Assembly: GCA_963696025.1 (NCBI GenBank)
Contig: CAVOII010000016.1
Location: forward strand, 116,342-180,341
Direction of reading: 5' to 3'
Origin: JABCYV01 sp963696025
GTDB lineage: Bacteria; Acidobacteriota; Terriglobia; Terriglobales; Acidobacteriaceae
DNA length: 64,000 bases
In this document: one piece after another, positions 16,998 to 27,400 of the stretch
How the letters are laid out: each line of letters starts with the position of its first letter
How positions within the stretch are numbered: position 1 is the first letter of the stretch
Notes under the pieces: model-generated
The model's input: only the letters and a program-made list of their open reading frames with translations
Databases searched by the model: none
Told to the model about the DNA's origin: nothing
Position numbers and translations under genes: made by a program

Positions 16998-18227
16998 ATG
17001 GGCGCTGAACTTCAAATCGCATTTTCTACCGATGTTGCGTCGCAAAAGTCGCATTCACTGCAAAACTTTGCGGACACCGCTCTGAAGGCAACCGTCCGGT
17101 TTTGGTTCGCAGTCACCGTGATCGGCCAACTGCTGTTCGCGTTTGCAGTCGCGTCGTTCTATGGTATGGCCGCTGTCCGCGGGAATTCGGCCGCGGCGTG
17201 GAGTAAGCACTTCACCCATGGATACGTTCCTGGCGATACCGTGGGCAACCTCGCCGTGGCCACGCACCTTTTCTCGGCCGTCATTGTAATCCTGGCTGGA
17301 ATGATTCAGCTTATTCCGCAAGTCCGTGAGCGCGCCCCGTCGTTCCACCGCTGGAATGGGCGTCTCTACATCGTGACCGCTTTCGCCATCAGCATTGCGG
17401 GTCTTTATATGACGTGGATCCGTGGTAGCGTAGGCGACCTTCCTCAACACCTGGGAAGCAGCCTCATGGCCGTCCTGATCATGGTCTGCGCTGTCATGGC
17501 CCTGCGTTATGCGGTGGCTCGGGACTTCAAAACCCATCGCCGGTGGGCCCTTCGCCTGTACCTGGTGGTGAGTGCATCCTTGTTCATCCGAGCCGGGCTA
17601 TTCCTCTCATTTTTTCTCAATCACGGTCCTTTCGGTTTCGATCCGGCGACGTTTACGGGCCCGTTCCTCACTTTCATGAACTTTGCCCAATACCTCGTGC
17701 CTCTTGCCGTTCTTGAGCTCTATCTGCGCGCAAAAGAAAGCCCGGGCGCGCTGCGGCGCATGGCTACTGCCAGCGTTGTTTTTGTGCTCACACTTGCAAT
17801 GGGCGCGGGAATCTTTGCTGTCGCCATGGCCATGTGGCTGCCCCAGGTCAAAGCCGGGTTCGACTCGCGCGCCTCGATTGCCGAAACTCTCTCGGCAACC
17901 ATTGCGTCCAGCGGCATCGATCAGGCGGTCTGGCAATACCATGAAATCAAGACCACTCAGCCCGCCACTTACAACTTCGACGAGGGCGAACTCAACACGT
18001 TGGGCTACCAGCTCCTTCGCGCCAGGAAGTTCAAGGAAGCCATCCGCATTTTCCAGCTGAACATCGAAGCCTATCCGCACTCAAGCAACGCGTACGACAG
18101 TCTTGCGGAAGGTTACATGGACGATGGCGACAGAGTGCAGGCAATCGCCAACTACAAAAAAGCGCTTCAGCTTAACCCCAAAAACAGCAATTCGGCCGGG
18201 ATGCTGAAGAAACTCAACGCCCCCTGA
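16998..18227 (+). CDS. DUF2306 family membrane protein with C-terminal TPR repeats
   Basis: A 409-residue protein. Residues about 30-290 hold some seven to eight hydrophobic helices with the DUF2306 pattern (AVATHLFSAVIVILAGMIQLIP, FHRWNGRLYI, THRRWALRLYLVVSAS). The last 90 residues are soluble and contain two TPR-like units (FDEGELNTLGYQLLRARKFKEA and YDSLAEGYMDDGDRVQAIA). This C-terminal fusion is reported in Acidobacteriota-type beta-lactamase and similar proteins, but I know no function for DUF2306. GGAGGG precedes the ATG. Same strand as the ABC genes, separated from them by the palindromic repeat. Confidence 0.82.
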   Translation: MGAELQIAFSTDVASQKSHSLQNFADTALKATVRFWFAVTVIGQLLFAFAVASFYGMAAVRGNSAAAWSKHFTHGYVPGDTVGNLAVATHLFSAVIVILAGMIQLIPQVRERAPSFHRWNGRLYIVTAFAISIAGLYMTWIRGSVGDLPQHLGSSLMAVLIMVCAVMALRYAVARDFKTHRRWALRLYLVVSASLFIRAGLFLSFFLNHGPFGFDPATFTGPFLTFMNFAQYLVPLAVLELYLRAKESPGALRRMATASVVFVLTLAMGAGIFAVAMAMWLPQVKAGFDSRASIAETLSATIASSGIDQAVWQYHEIKTTQPATYNFDEGELNTLGYQLLRARKFKEAIRIFQLNIEAYPHSSNAYDSLAEGYMDDGDRVQAIANYKKALQLNPKNSNSAGMLKKLNAP

Positions 18228-18254
18228 TTTGGGCTGTATTGAAAACTCGCTTGT

Positions 18255-19732
18255 CTAAGCCGCCACCGGGGGCATTTCCTTCAGTGCCCGGCGCTGTACC
18301 TTACCGGTAACGCCTTTCGGCAAGTCCTTAAGAAAAACAATCCTCTCCGGGATTTTGAAATCCGCCAGTTGTTGACGTGCATGGTCTCTCAGTTCCTGCT
18401 CGCCAATCACCAGCCCATCGCGTAGGGAGACAAATCCGACTATGCGTTCGCCATGAGCGCCGACCGCATCGGGCATCCCGATCACCCCAACCTCGAGGAC
18501 GGCGGGTGATTGTAAATGGCTTCCTCCACTTCCTGAGGAGATACGTTCAGACCGTCGCGAACGATGATCTCCTTTTTGCGGCCCTCGAACCAGAGACATC
18601 CATCTCCATCTCGACGAGCCAGATCGCCGCTAAGAAGCCACCCATTCCACAGCACCTCTCTGGTTGCGGCAGGATCATCCCAATAGCCGGCAAAGATTGC
18701 TGGACTCCGCACGGCGATCTCCCCGATCTGGCCATCCGGCGTATCCTTACCGTCTGAATCAACTACGCGGAGGTCGACACCATCGAGGGCTTTGCCAAGA
18801 GAGCCCGAGCGAATGGCATCCGCCGGATTCCAGACCGATGGACCGGTCTCCGTCATGCCGTAGCCTTCGCACAAAGGAATTCCGAACAGGGCTTGAAAAC
18901 TTTCCTGCATGCTCACAGGAACGCAGTCGCCTGCTGCGATGAATGTTCGAAGGGAACGGACCTCCCGCTGCTTCCGCGCCTGTTCTTCAAGCAACAACTG
19001 GACCATGGAAGGAAGTCCAAAGGTGTAGGTGCACCGGAAGCGTTCGATCAAGTCGAGGACCAACGGAGCGTCGAAGGCGGACACAAATACACAGGTCCCG
19101 CCGGTCACGATGGCCGGCAGAAGGACCATGCAAATCGCGGCGACGTACGCCATTTGAGTCATGACTAATGAAGTCTGCAAGCTATCCGGCACAACGCCAC
19201 GTGTCAGCTTCACGCTTTCCAGCAGTGTCCGATGAGTGTGGGTGACGCCTTTTGGCCGGGCAGTGGTGCCGGACGTGTATAGAACGAGGGCCGGATCATC
19301 GTCGTTTATCAATGCAACCTCAGGACCCAAGTGGTCCAGGCCTCCCAGAACGGTATGCATTCTGTGCAACGAGGTGCAACCTTTGGCTGCTTCCATCGCC
19401 ACCGCCTCCAGATCGGCGTGTGCAAAGCACATCGCTGCCTTTGAGTGCCGCAGGATGTAGCTGACTTCAGGCGCTCTCAATCGAACATTGACTGGCACAG
19501 CGATCATTCCGGCCTTGAAGCATGCGAATAGAAGCTTCACCGTCTCTATCGAGTTCGGCCAGTAAATCGCAACGCGGTCCCCGGGCCGGCACCCCTCCTG
19601 CAAAAGTCCATGGGCGAGCGATGTCGTCGAATGATCCAATTGCTCATACGAGATGCTCTCGTCTTCGAACACGAGGGCAGTTTTTCGTGGATTTCTTTCC
19701 GCCGAGGCGCTGAGCAAATTTCCCATATTCAT
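18255..19732 (-). pseudogene. AMP-dependent acyl-CoA synthetase/ligase, single frameshift
   Basis: Adenylate-forming enzyme, about 492 residues if repaired. The N-terminal part (19732 down to about 18505) has A3 motif YTSGTTARPKG, A5 YGMTETGPS and A7 SGDLARRD. The frame then runs into a stop at 18482 after EEAIYNHP. The next frame resumes exactly with AVLEVGVIGMPD and continues to a normal end with the catalytic Lys in GVTGKVQRR. A single lost base within about 18500-18507 (a CCGGCC-like run read as CCGCC) explains it. It may be a genuine pseudogene or a base-calling error. The substrate is not identifiable. Confidence 0.87.
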
Positions 19733-20015
19733 TGTGATCCTATCCTCCTGTTGACGTGAAACTGAGCCGTGGAGAAGACTTTCGTCGGCCCTTCTTGACC
19801 ACTCGATCAGTAGACCGCGTAACGGAGATTGAGTTGTGTCTGAATCTGCACTTCTGGGCCGAATCTTTCGGAATTCTTCAGAATCAAGCCGGCTGAATTA
19901 GGAGAAGTGGAAGTCATGCCGAATGCGAGGAGAAAAGTATGGGCAACTATTTGTTGAATCCGATTATGGATTATACCATCCACAACTCAGGGAATTCACA
20001 CTAGGAGAATACGAG
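19733..20015. other. Divergent intergenic region between the acyl-CoA ligase and SDR genes
   Basis: About 280 bases between two genes reading outward. An upstream in-frame ATG at 19923 extends the SDR frame by 31 residues but shows no family resemblance. AGGAG at about 20003 fits the start at 20016. The second half is more AT-rich than its surroundings. I see no convincing promoter pair or operator. Confidence 0.4.
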
Positions 20016-20840
20016 ATGAATCAGACGATCTTTATCACCGGCACAAGTTCTGGCTTGGGAAAAGCCTGCGCCAGGTATTTTGCCGAACAGGGGTGGAATG
20101 TTGCGGCCACAATGCGTCGGCCCGAAAAAGAAACAGAATTGACCCAATACAAGAACATCGAGATATTCAAGCTGGATGTGACCCGGCTGGAGGAGGTACG
20201 GGATGCTACTGAGACCGCGATAGCAGCTTTTGGCAGAATTGATGTTGTGCTCAATAACGCGGGTATGGGCACTTACGGCGCTCTGGAACTAGCTAAAGAG
20301 GAAGATATCGACTGGCAGTTCGCAGTGAACACAAGAGGGCCGATTAATATCATCAGAGCATTTTTGCCTCATTTTCGTAACAACGGCGGTGGCATGTTCA
20401 TCAACGTAAGCTCGTTTGTGGGACTTACCACGGCGGTGCCGTTGGGTTCTTTGTACAACATGTCCAAGTTTGCTTTGGAGGGATTGACCGAAGGTTTGTA
20501 TTACGAGTTGAAGCCGCTGAACATTGATTTGCGCCTGATCGAGCCGGGTGGTTCCACGGATAACGATTTTGTGAGTAAGATCGTTTGGAACAGCGACCCC
20601 GCGATCAGTGTTGACGTTTATGATGCGCTGACCGAAAAGGTCCGGCACAGGATGGCTACGAGGCCCGACAGCATGAAGGACAACATCCGGGATATTGTGG
20701 AGATTGTGGCGGGACTTGCAGAGAGGAAGAGCAATAAATTCCGCACCGTGATTGGTAAAACAGGCAATGATTTGATCGCAATGAGAAATGCTTTGCCGAT
20801 AGAAGAATACCTCGACAAAATAGCTTCACAGTTCAGCTAA
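20016..20840 (+). CDS. Short-chain dehydrogenase/reductase (SDR family)
   Basis: A 274-residue NAD(P)-dependent oxidoreductase. Cofactor motif TGTSSGLG near residues 8-15, NNAG near 85-88, catalytic Ser in NVSS and YNMSK (Tyr and Lys) near 150. The start at 20016 gives the normal SDR N-terminus MNQTIFITGTSS. The gene is visibly more AT-rich than its neighbours, and the protein reads like Bacteroidota SDRs, so acquisition by transfer is possible. The TetR gene 34 bases downstream is probably its regulator. The substrate is unknown. Confidence 0.9.
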   Translation: MNQTIFITGTSSGLGKACARYFAEQGWNVAATMRRPEKETELTQYKNIEIFKLDVTRLEEVRDATETAIAAFGRIDVVLNNAGMGTYGALELAKEEDIDWQFAVNTRGPINIIRAFLPHFRNNGGGMFINVSSFVGLTTAVPLGSLYNMSKFALEGLTEGLYYELKPLNIDLRLIEPGGSTDNDFVSKIVWNSDPAISVDVYDALTEKVRHRMATRPDSMKDNIRDIVEIVAGLAERKSNKFRTVIGKTGNDLIAMRNALPIEEYLDKIASQFS

Positions 20841-20874
20841 GTTAAAAAGGTAGCGGAACCTCGGGGCCAAGCAT

Positions 20875-21471
20875 ATGGCTCGACCGAAGGAGTTCGATGA
20901 GGAGAAAGCACTTCGGAAGGCTATCCGCCTTTTTTCTCAGCAAGGCTTTGCCGCCACGTCCACCGATGAGTTGATGCGCGTCATGGACGTTGGCCGGCAA
21001 AGCATGTATGACACCTTCGGCGACAAGCGGGCGCTGTTTTTGAAGGCTCTGGAGTTGTACGTCACGGAGAGTGTTCACGCCATCACCGCCGAGTTGGAAA
21101 AGCGTGGGCCTGCCCTCTTCGGTGTTCGCAATGCTCTCGTGACTTTCGCTGAACGAAACGACTTGTCAAGCGCACAAGGCTGTATGGGACTCAACGCAAT
21201 CAGTGAGTTTGGCCGGCGAGATGCCGACGTAACCCGCATCACGCGTAATGCGGCGCGGGTGCAGCGTAAGGCTCTGATGCGCGTGCTCACCAGGGCAAAA
21301 AAACAGGGAGAACTCAGCTCGGATGCAGATCTTGACAACCTGGCGGATTTCTTCGAGAGCACGCTCGCTGGAATTAGAATGGCGGCCAAAGCTGGCAAGA
21401 GTCGACAAGCACTTCGCAATATCGCAGCCGTTGCGGGAACCGCGTTTCGACGGTCCTCATCGAATCGGTAA
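20875..21471 (+). CDS. TetR/AcrR family transcriptional regulator
   Basis: A 198-residue regulator. The N-terminal helix-turn-helix covers about residues 10-50 (KALRKAIRLFSQQGFAATSTDELM, then GRQSMYDTFGDKRALFLKAL). The C-terminal ligand-binding part contains a central Cys-containing segment (SAQGCMGLNAISEF) typical of the TetR_C_16-like group. It follows the SDR gene on the same strand and likely controls it. No operator was identified. Confidence 0.9.
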   Translation: MARPKEFDEEKALRKAIRLFSQQGFAATSTDELMRVMDVGRQSMYDTFGDKRALFLKALELYVTESVHAITAELEKRGPALFGVRNALVTFAERNDLSSAQGCMGLNAISEFGRRDADVTRITRNAARVQRKALMRVLTRAKKQGELSSDADLDNLADFFESTLAGIRMAAKAGKSRQALRNIAAVAGTAFRRSSSNR

Positions 21472-21530
21472 AGGTGTGTAGGAAAAAAGATTTAGCCAAA
21501 GAGCGTCTCGATAGACGCCTTCGCCAGCAA

Positions 21531-21963
21531 CTACTGTAATTTCGCGTACTCCGTCTTGGCTTGCTTCAGAATAGGGATGTAAGAGTCGGCATCTTTCCAG
21601 AGCGTGAGGAAATCTTTGTAGGCGGCGAGGGCGCGGACGCGGGCGGCATCGGCATCGGCTCCCTGCGAGGTTCTCGCCTCCAATAGCACTGGCACGCGCC
21701 ACTCCCAGATGCGCTAACGCTCCCGTCCAGCAGTTCCAAACGATGCCGCTGTGGTCGAGAATCTTCTGAAACTCGGCGGCCGCAGCACTGCCCTGTCCGG
21801 CGGCCAAGTATGCCTCTCCGCGCACATACACGGGATAGAGGCAGGAAAGATTGGCGACGAAAAAAATTTGCCCCAACTCGATGGGGGAAGCAGCTTGCAG
21901 AGTATTCAGCGCGGCAGCCGGGTTCATTTTGTTCAGTGCCAATTGCGCTTGAATCGCAGGCAA
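21531..21963 (-). pseudogene. Remnant of a TPR-containing protein (acidobacterial Ser/Thr kinase C-terminal type)
   Basis: Read on the minus strand, the segment gives LNTLQAASPIELG, VYVRGEAYLAAGQGSAAAAEFQKIL, then GALAHLGVARA, and after frame changes the ending KDFLTLWKDAD...ILKQA...EYAKLQ before a stop at 21531-21533. This is the familiar C-terminal tail of large acidobacterial kinase or winged-helix proteins with TPR repeats. The 5' part is absent: the sequence switches abruptly at about 21964 to a glycosyltransferase remnant on the other strand. At least one frameshift lies near 21650-21700. Clearly decayed. Confidence 0.72.
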
Positions 21964-22859
21964 CCAGAGAGACTAGCTTTTGCCAAGAACATAGAGGGGT
22001 TGAAGAAAATCGGCGGTCATTTTGCGCAGATTTTGGCAGCGGCGAGGCCTTATGCCGAAAAGACGGGACTACAGATAGATTGGAATAATCCCAGCGCAAC
22101 TAATTCCAAATTGGCAGTAATCACCCAGACGCCCAAGGAGTTCGACTTCGCACGCATTCCCTGGCCTGCCGAGTTTCACTATGCTGGTCCCTTTCACGAC
22201 GATGAAGGGCGCGAGCCAGTTCCGTTTCCGTGGGCAAAGCTGACTGGCAGGCCCCTGATCTACGCTTCCCTGGGGACACTCGTGCATGGTCAGGATCATT
22301 TGTACAAAACTATTCTTGCGGCGGTTGGGCACATTCCAGAGATTCAAGTTGTGCTTTCAGTCGGCAAGAATGTTAATCCCGACGATCTGGGGTCAATTCC
22401 ATCGAACACGATCGTCGTCCGCACCGCTCCTCAAATTGAATTGTTGAAGCGGCGCTCTGTGTCACGCATGCTGGACTGAATACTGCGCTTGAGGCGCTGG
22501 CACAAGGGGTACCCATGGTGGCAATCCCAATAGGCTATGACCAACCGGGTATCGCTGCCAGAATTGCTTATCACGGGGTGGGAGAATTCATGGAAATCGA
22601 AGATGTGACGGTAGAGGATCTTTCAGAGTTGATTCAAAGTGTGACCCAGGATCCAAGCTACCGCGACAAAGCACGTTACTTCCAGAGGGTGATTGCAAGG
22701 ACTCGCGGGTTGGACGTGGCGGCCGACGCGATTGAACGGGCATTCGGCAAAGATCAAGAGAAACCCGACGCATCGCCCGGTAAGCGCAAGGAGCAGGCCA
22801 AACTAGAAAAGCTCTTGGCCAGGCTTGATCGACTTCAACCGACGTCTTCGCATTTATAA
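21964..22859 (+). pseudogene. MGT/UGT-type glycosyltransferase remnant, 5'-truncated and frameshifted
   Basis: The C-terminal two thirds of a GT1-family (macrolide or UDP-glucuronosyl type) glycosyltransferase. Visible are the interdomain region FHYAGPFHDD and RPLIYASLGTLV, then after a frame change near 22455-22465 the nucleotide-sugar binding end HAGLNTALEALAQGVPMVAIPIGYDQPG. The first 130-150 residues are missing and replaced by the minus-strand TPR remnant. The intact second frame runs to 22859. Truncation plus frameshift indicate a dead gene, probably left by a deletion. Confidence 0.75.
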
Positions 22860-23244
22860 GTATGAGGAAGATTCCTACAAGCTTCTTCTCGGACAACTGA
22901 CTCTGAATTGAGGTTAAAAGAAAAATACCTCTGTCTTCGCTGCATTGCAGACTTTAATCTGCATTTTTTCTTTCACCACCGCGATTGCAGGAAACACTCC
23001 TCCGTTGTTGGTGCTTCAATCCCAGCAAACTTCAATCCCAGCAAACAAGGTGACTCGCGAAGCCTTCGGAGAACTTCTAAGCCGGCGCGAACACAGGCTT
23101 TCGGCAACCCACCCCTCGACTCGTCTCGACAGAAGGCGTACCTTTATTCGAATCGGGATTAGCGCCCGCCATTGAAACCGAGCATTGGCCAGCTGATGCA
23201 CTGCGAGATCGGATCGCTTCCAAGTTAAGGGCGCCCTGCCGGAG
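22860..23244. other. Intergenic stretch before the RND operon
   Basis: Holds a terminator-like hairpin (22946-22969), a 16-base direct tandem duplication (23014-23029 and 23030-23045) and overlapping short frames with no recognisable product. A promoter for the efflux operon should lie here, but I see no convincing -35/-10 pair. Confidence 0.45.
22946..22969 (+). terminator. Rho-independent terminator candidate
   Basis: Stem TGCAGA (22946-22951) and TCTGCA (22958-22963) with a six-base loop, followed by ATTTTTT ending at 22969. The stem is short (6 bp) but the U run is good. It lies 87 bases after the decayed glycosyltransferase frame and shields the RND operon from read-through. Confidence 0.55.
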
Positions 23245-24456
23245 ATGAACATGACCCGTGTTTTGAAACGCAACCTGATAATCGGCGGAATGCTTTTCGT
23301 AATCGTGCTCGGTCTGATCGTTGTGGCCGTGCGCCCCAAGGGCGTCTCAGGGGCGCAATCGGGCGCCTCGCCGAGTGTCGAGGTGGTTCAGGTTGAGCAG
23401 AAGGATGTTCCCATTTTTGGTGAATGGATCGGCACGTTCGACGGGCTAGTCAATGCCGATGTCAGGGCACAAGTCACAGGGTATCTGCTGAAGCAAGGGT
23501 ATCAGGAGGGCGCTTTCGTCAAGGAGGGCCAGCTTCTCTTCCAGATCGACCCGCGGCCTTTTCAAGCAGCGGTCGATCAAGCTCAAGGCCAGCTGGCACA
23601 GGCGAAGGCTGCTCTCGCCAATGCCGTAGCGGTGCAACGCCGGACCGAGCTTGATGTAAATCGCTACACCCCACTTGCACGGGAGCAGGCCGCCAGCCAG
23701 CAGGATCTCGACAACGCTGTCCAGAACAACCTCGCGGCCCAAGCCACGGTGGAAACCGCCAAGGCCCAGATCCAGACTTCTGAGGCGGCGGTTGAAACTA
23801 CAAAGATTAACCTCAATTTTACCCGGCTCATTGCCCCCATTGATGGCATCGCCGGACAAGCCCAGCTTCAAGTGGGGGCCCTGGTCAGTCCAAGCAGCGG
23901 GCCGGTCACTTCAGTTTCCACGGTTGACCCCATCAAAGTTTATTTCACCGTCGGAGAACCTCAGTATCTCGCATGGCGGAAACGTTTCCCGACGGAGGCC
24001 AGTCGCCTAGAGGCCGACAAGAATTTACGGCTCCAGCTAATTTTGGCGGACGGTTCAACCTATGTGAATGAGGGCAAGTTCTACTTTGCGGACCGCCAAG
24101 TCAATGAGAGCACCGGTGCAATTCGGATCGCCGGGCTGTTCCCCAATCCGGGAAATGTTCTGCGCCCCGGCGGTTACGCCAAAGTTCGCGCTGTCATCCG
24201 GCTGCAACATGATGCACTGCTGGTTCCTCAACGAGCGGTGTCGGAGCTCCAAGGCAGCTACCAGGTTGCCGTTGTAGATGGCGACAACAAAGTGAACATT
24301 CGAACCGTCACGGTCGGTGACCGAGTTGGTAACCAGTGGGTGATTGCGGACGGGCTCAAGGCAGGAGAAAGAGTCGTCGCCGAAGGAGTGCAGAAGGTGC
24401 GCCCCGGCGCGAAAGTGAATCCCAAGCCCTTTGCCTTGGAGGCCAGGGACAAATAA
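23245..24456 (+). CDS. RND efflux periplasmic adaptor (membrane fusion protein)
   Basis: A 403-residue adaptor linking the inner-membrane pump and the outer-membrane channel. One N-terminal membrane anchor (about residues 10-28), no lipobox. Then a lipoyl half (VRAQVTGYLLKQGYQEGAFVKEGQLLFQID), a long coiled hairpin (about 100-185), the second lipoyl half and beta-barrel (VGEPQYLAWRKRF), and the C-terminal membrane-proximal domain. This is the AcrA/MexA class. First gene of the three-gene efflux operon and four bases from the pump gene. Substrates are probably drugs or other hydrophobic compounds, by family only. Confidence 0.93.
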   Translation: MNMTRVLKRNLIIGGMLFVIVLGLIVVAVRPKGVSGAQSGASPSVEVVQVEQKDVPIFGEWIGTFDGLVNADVRAQVTGYLLKQGYQEGAFVKEGQLLFQIDPRPFQAAVDQAQGQLAQAKAALANAVAVQRRTELDVNRYTPLAREQAASQQDLDNAVQNNLAAQATVETAKAQIQTSEAAVETTKINLNFTRLIAPIDGIAGQAQLQVGALVSPSSGPVTSVSTVDPIKVYFTVGEPQYLAWRKRFPTEASRLEADKNLRLQLILADGSTYVNEGKFYFADRQVNESTGAIRIAGLFPNPGNVLRPGGYAKVRAVIRLQHDALLVPQRAVSELQGSYQVAVVDGDNKVNIRTVTVGDRVGNQWVIADGLKAGERVVAEGVQKVRPGAKVNPKPFALEARDK

Positions 24457-24460
24457 TCCG

Positions 24461-27400
24461 ATGTCAAAGTTCTTCATTAACCGCCCGATTGTCGCCATGG
24501 TGATTTCGATTGTCATGGTGCTGGTCGGTGCCTTGACCATCCTGACCTTGCCTGTCGCCCAGTTTCCCAACATCACTCCGCCCGAGATTCAAATCATTGC
24601 CACCTACGTCGGGGCAGACGCCCAAACCCTGGAGCAAGCGGTTGCCACTCCCATTGAGCAGCAGATGAATGGCGTGGACAACATGAACTACATGTACTCG
24701 CTCAATGCTACCGCTAACTCCAGCACCAGCTTGATTGTAGACTTCGACGTAAAGACCGACCCCAACACCGATTACATTCTCGCGCAGTCGCGCGAAACCC
24801 AGGCCGCTTCTCAGCTTCCATTGGACGTCACCAACTACGGAGTCACGGTTCGAAAATCGGTTACCGCTCCGCTCATGTGGGTTGCCGTTTACTCGCCGCA
24901 CGGAACCTATGATGCCAACTTTCTGGCGAACTACGCCTACATCAATCTCGTGGATCCTATCCTCCGTTCGCAAGGCATCGGCAACGTTCAGGTATTCGGT
25001 TCCGGCCAATATGCGATGCGGCTTTGGGTAAAGCCCGACCAGTTGGCAAAGCTCGGGATCACCGTGCCGGAAATCATCAGTGCTATTCAGGCGCAGAATA
25101 CTGTTAACCCGGCGGGCAAAGCGGGTGGCGAGCCGGCTCCGAAGGGCCAGGAATTTACCTACACAGTCCTGGCACAGGGCAGGCTGCTTTCACCGGAAGA
25201 ATTTGGCAACATCGTCCTTCGCGAAACTCCTGACGGTGGAATCGTCCGTGTCCGCGATGTCGCTCGAATGGAGCTGGGTTCGCAAGACTACAGCATTGCC
25301 GGCCGTTTTAATGGGAGGCCGAGCGCCATCATTGCGGCCTATCAATTGCCGGGCTCGAACGCGGTTGATGCCGCCGCCGGCGTCAAGAAGTTAATGGCTC
25401 AGATGAAGCAGCGCTTCCCGGCGGACGTCGACTTTGTCGTCTCCCTGGACACCACCCTTTCGGTTACGGAAGGCATCAAGGAAATCGTTGAGACACTTTT
25501 GATCGCCCTCCTTCTGGTGATCCTGGTTGTCTATATTTTCCTCCAGAGCTGGCGCTCTACGCTGATTCCGCTCCTGGCCGTACCGGTTTCGCTCGTAGGC
25601 ACGTTCGTACTCTTTCCGCTGTTCGGTTTTTCGATTAACACGCTTTCTCTCTTTGGTCTGGTGCTGGCGATCGGTCTGGTGGTGGACGACGCCATCGTCG
25701 TAGTCGAAGGCGTGGAGCGGCACATCGAAGAAGGGCTCACTCCAAAGAACGCAGCATTAAAAGCCATGGAAGAACTGTCCGGCCCGGTCGTCGGAATCGC
25801 GCTGGTGCTCTCCGCGGTATTCGTGCCCACCGCCTTCATTCCCGGAATCACCGGCAGGCTCTATCAGCAGTTCGCCGTCACCATTGCCATCTCTGTCCTC
25901 CTCTCGGCATTTAACGCGCTCACCCTCAGCCCCGCGCTGGCCGCACTTCTGCTTCGGCCGAAGGAACCAAGCCGCGGGCTGCTGCGAAGATTCTTCGATT
26001 GGTTTAACCGCCAGTTCGAGCGCGCCACGGACGGCTACGTCGGTTGGAGTGGGGTGCTGCTCCGAAAAACTGCGGTAGTGGTTGTACTGCTGCTGGTCTT
26101 TTGCCTGGCGGCGGGTTTCTTCGCCAATCGCGTGCCCTCCAGTTTCCTCCCGGACGAAGATCAAGGTTATGCCTACATCAATCTGCAACTGCCAAACGGG
26201 GCTTCGTTGGAACGGACGACCGCGGTCGCCGCTGAAGTTGAAAAAATCATACTGAATACCCCGGGAGTTCAGTACTCCACCGCCGCCGTGGGCTTCAGTT
26301 TGCTCAGTTTTGTTCGTACCAGCTACAACGCATTCTTTGTCGTGACCCTCAAGCCCTGGGGTGAGCGTTCCAAGAGAGCCGAGCAATTTCAATCGATCAA
26401 GGCGCATCTCAACCAGGAATTAAGCAAGTTGCCCGCCGGGATTGCCTTCAGTTTCTCCCCGCCTGCGATTCCGGGTGTCGGCACCTCCGGCGGCTTCACC
26501 TTCATCCTCGAAGACCGTTCGGGCAGCGATATTCAGTTCCTCTCCAAGAACTTGGGAGTGTTTCTCGAAGCAGCGCATAAGCGGCCGGAAATCGCCAGCC
26601 TGAGTACCACGTTCTTGCCTAGCGTCCCGCAGGAATTTGTCGAAGTAGATCGCGACAAAGTGCTGAAGCAAGGTGTGAACCTCAGTGACGTCTACCGCAC
26701 GATCCAGACCTTCATGGGCGGCTATTTCATCAATTATTTCAATCGCTTCGGCCGCCAGTGGCAGGTCTATGTCGAAGCCGAGGCTGAGGACCGCGCCAGA
26801 GCGGATAACGTTGGAAAATTCTATGTTCGCAACAACAAAGGAGAGAACGTGCCCCTCTCCACACTGACCACGGTCAAGCCGCGCCTCGGCCCGGAATTTA
26901 CCATGCGCTTCAACGAATTCCGTTGCGCGCAAATCAATGGCGCCGCCGCGCCCGGCTATAGCGCAGACCAAGCTACGGCCGCGCTTGAGGCGGTTTTCAA
27001 GCAAACCATGCCGCGGGAGATGGGCTTCGACTACTCCGGGATATCGTTTCAAGAACAGAAAGCCCGGGAAGGTGTTCCGCCCGCAGTGGTCTTCGGGCTT
27101 TCGCTGTTGTTCGTCTTTTTGATTCTGGCCGCACTTTACGAAAGCTGGTCGTTGCCTTTCAGCGTGCTGCTCAGCACGCCGGTGGCGATCTTTGGCGCCT
27201 TTTTTGTTCTGTGGCTGCGCCGCGTCATTCTCAGCGTCTTCTTGCCTCCATACATGGTCCAGATCGAGACCGACATCTATTCGCAGATCGGACTGATCAT
27301 GCTGATCGGGCTGACAGCCAAGAACGCAATTCTGATCGTGGAGTTCGCCAAGGATCAGTACGAGCATGGCAAACCTCTGGCGGACGCTGCGCTCGAAGGG

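Noticed and set aside
23014..23046. CRISPR-like repeat because of the tandem 16-mer
   Set aside because: Only two adjacent copies without spacers; a simple slippage duplication.
22908..23162. An 84-residue frame before the RND operon
   Set aside because: It overlaps other short frames, crosses a terminator-like hairpin and a 16-base duplication, and resembles no family.
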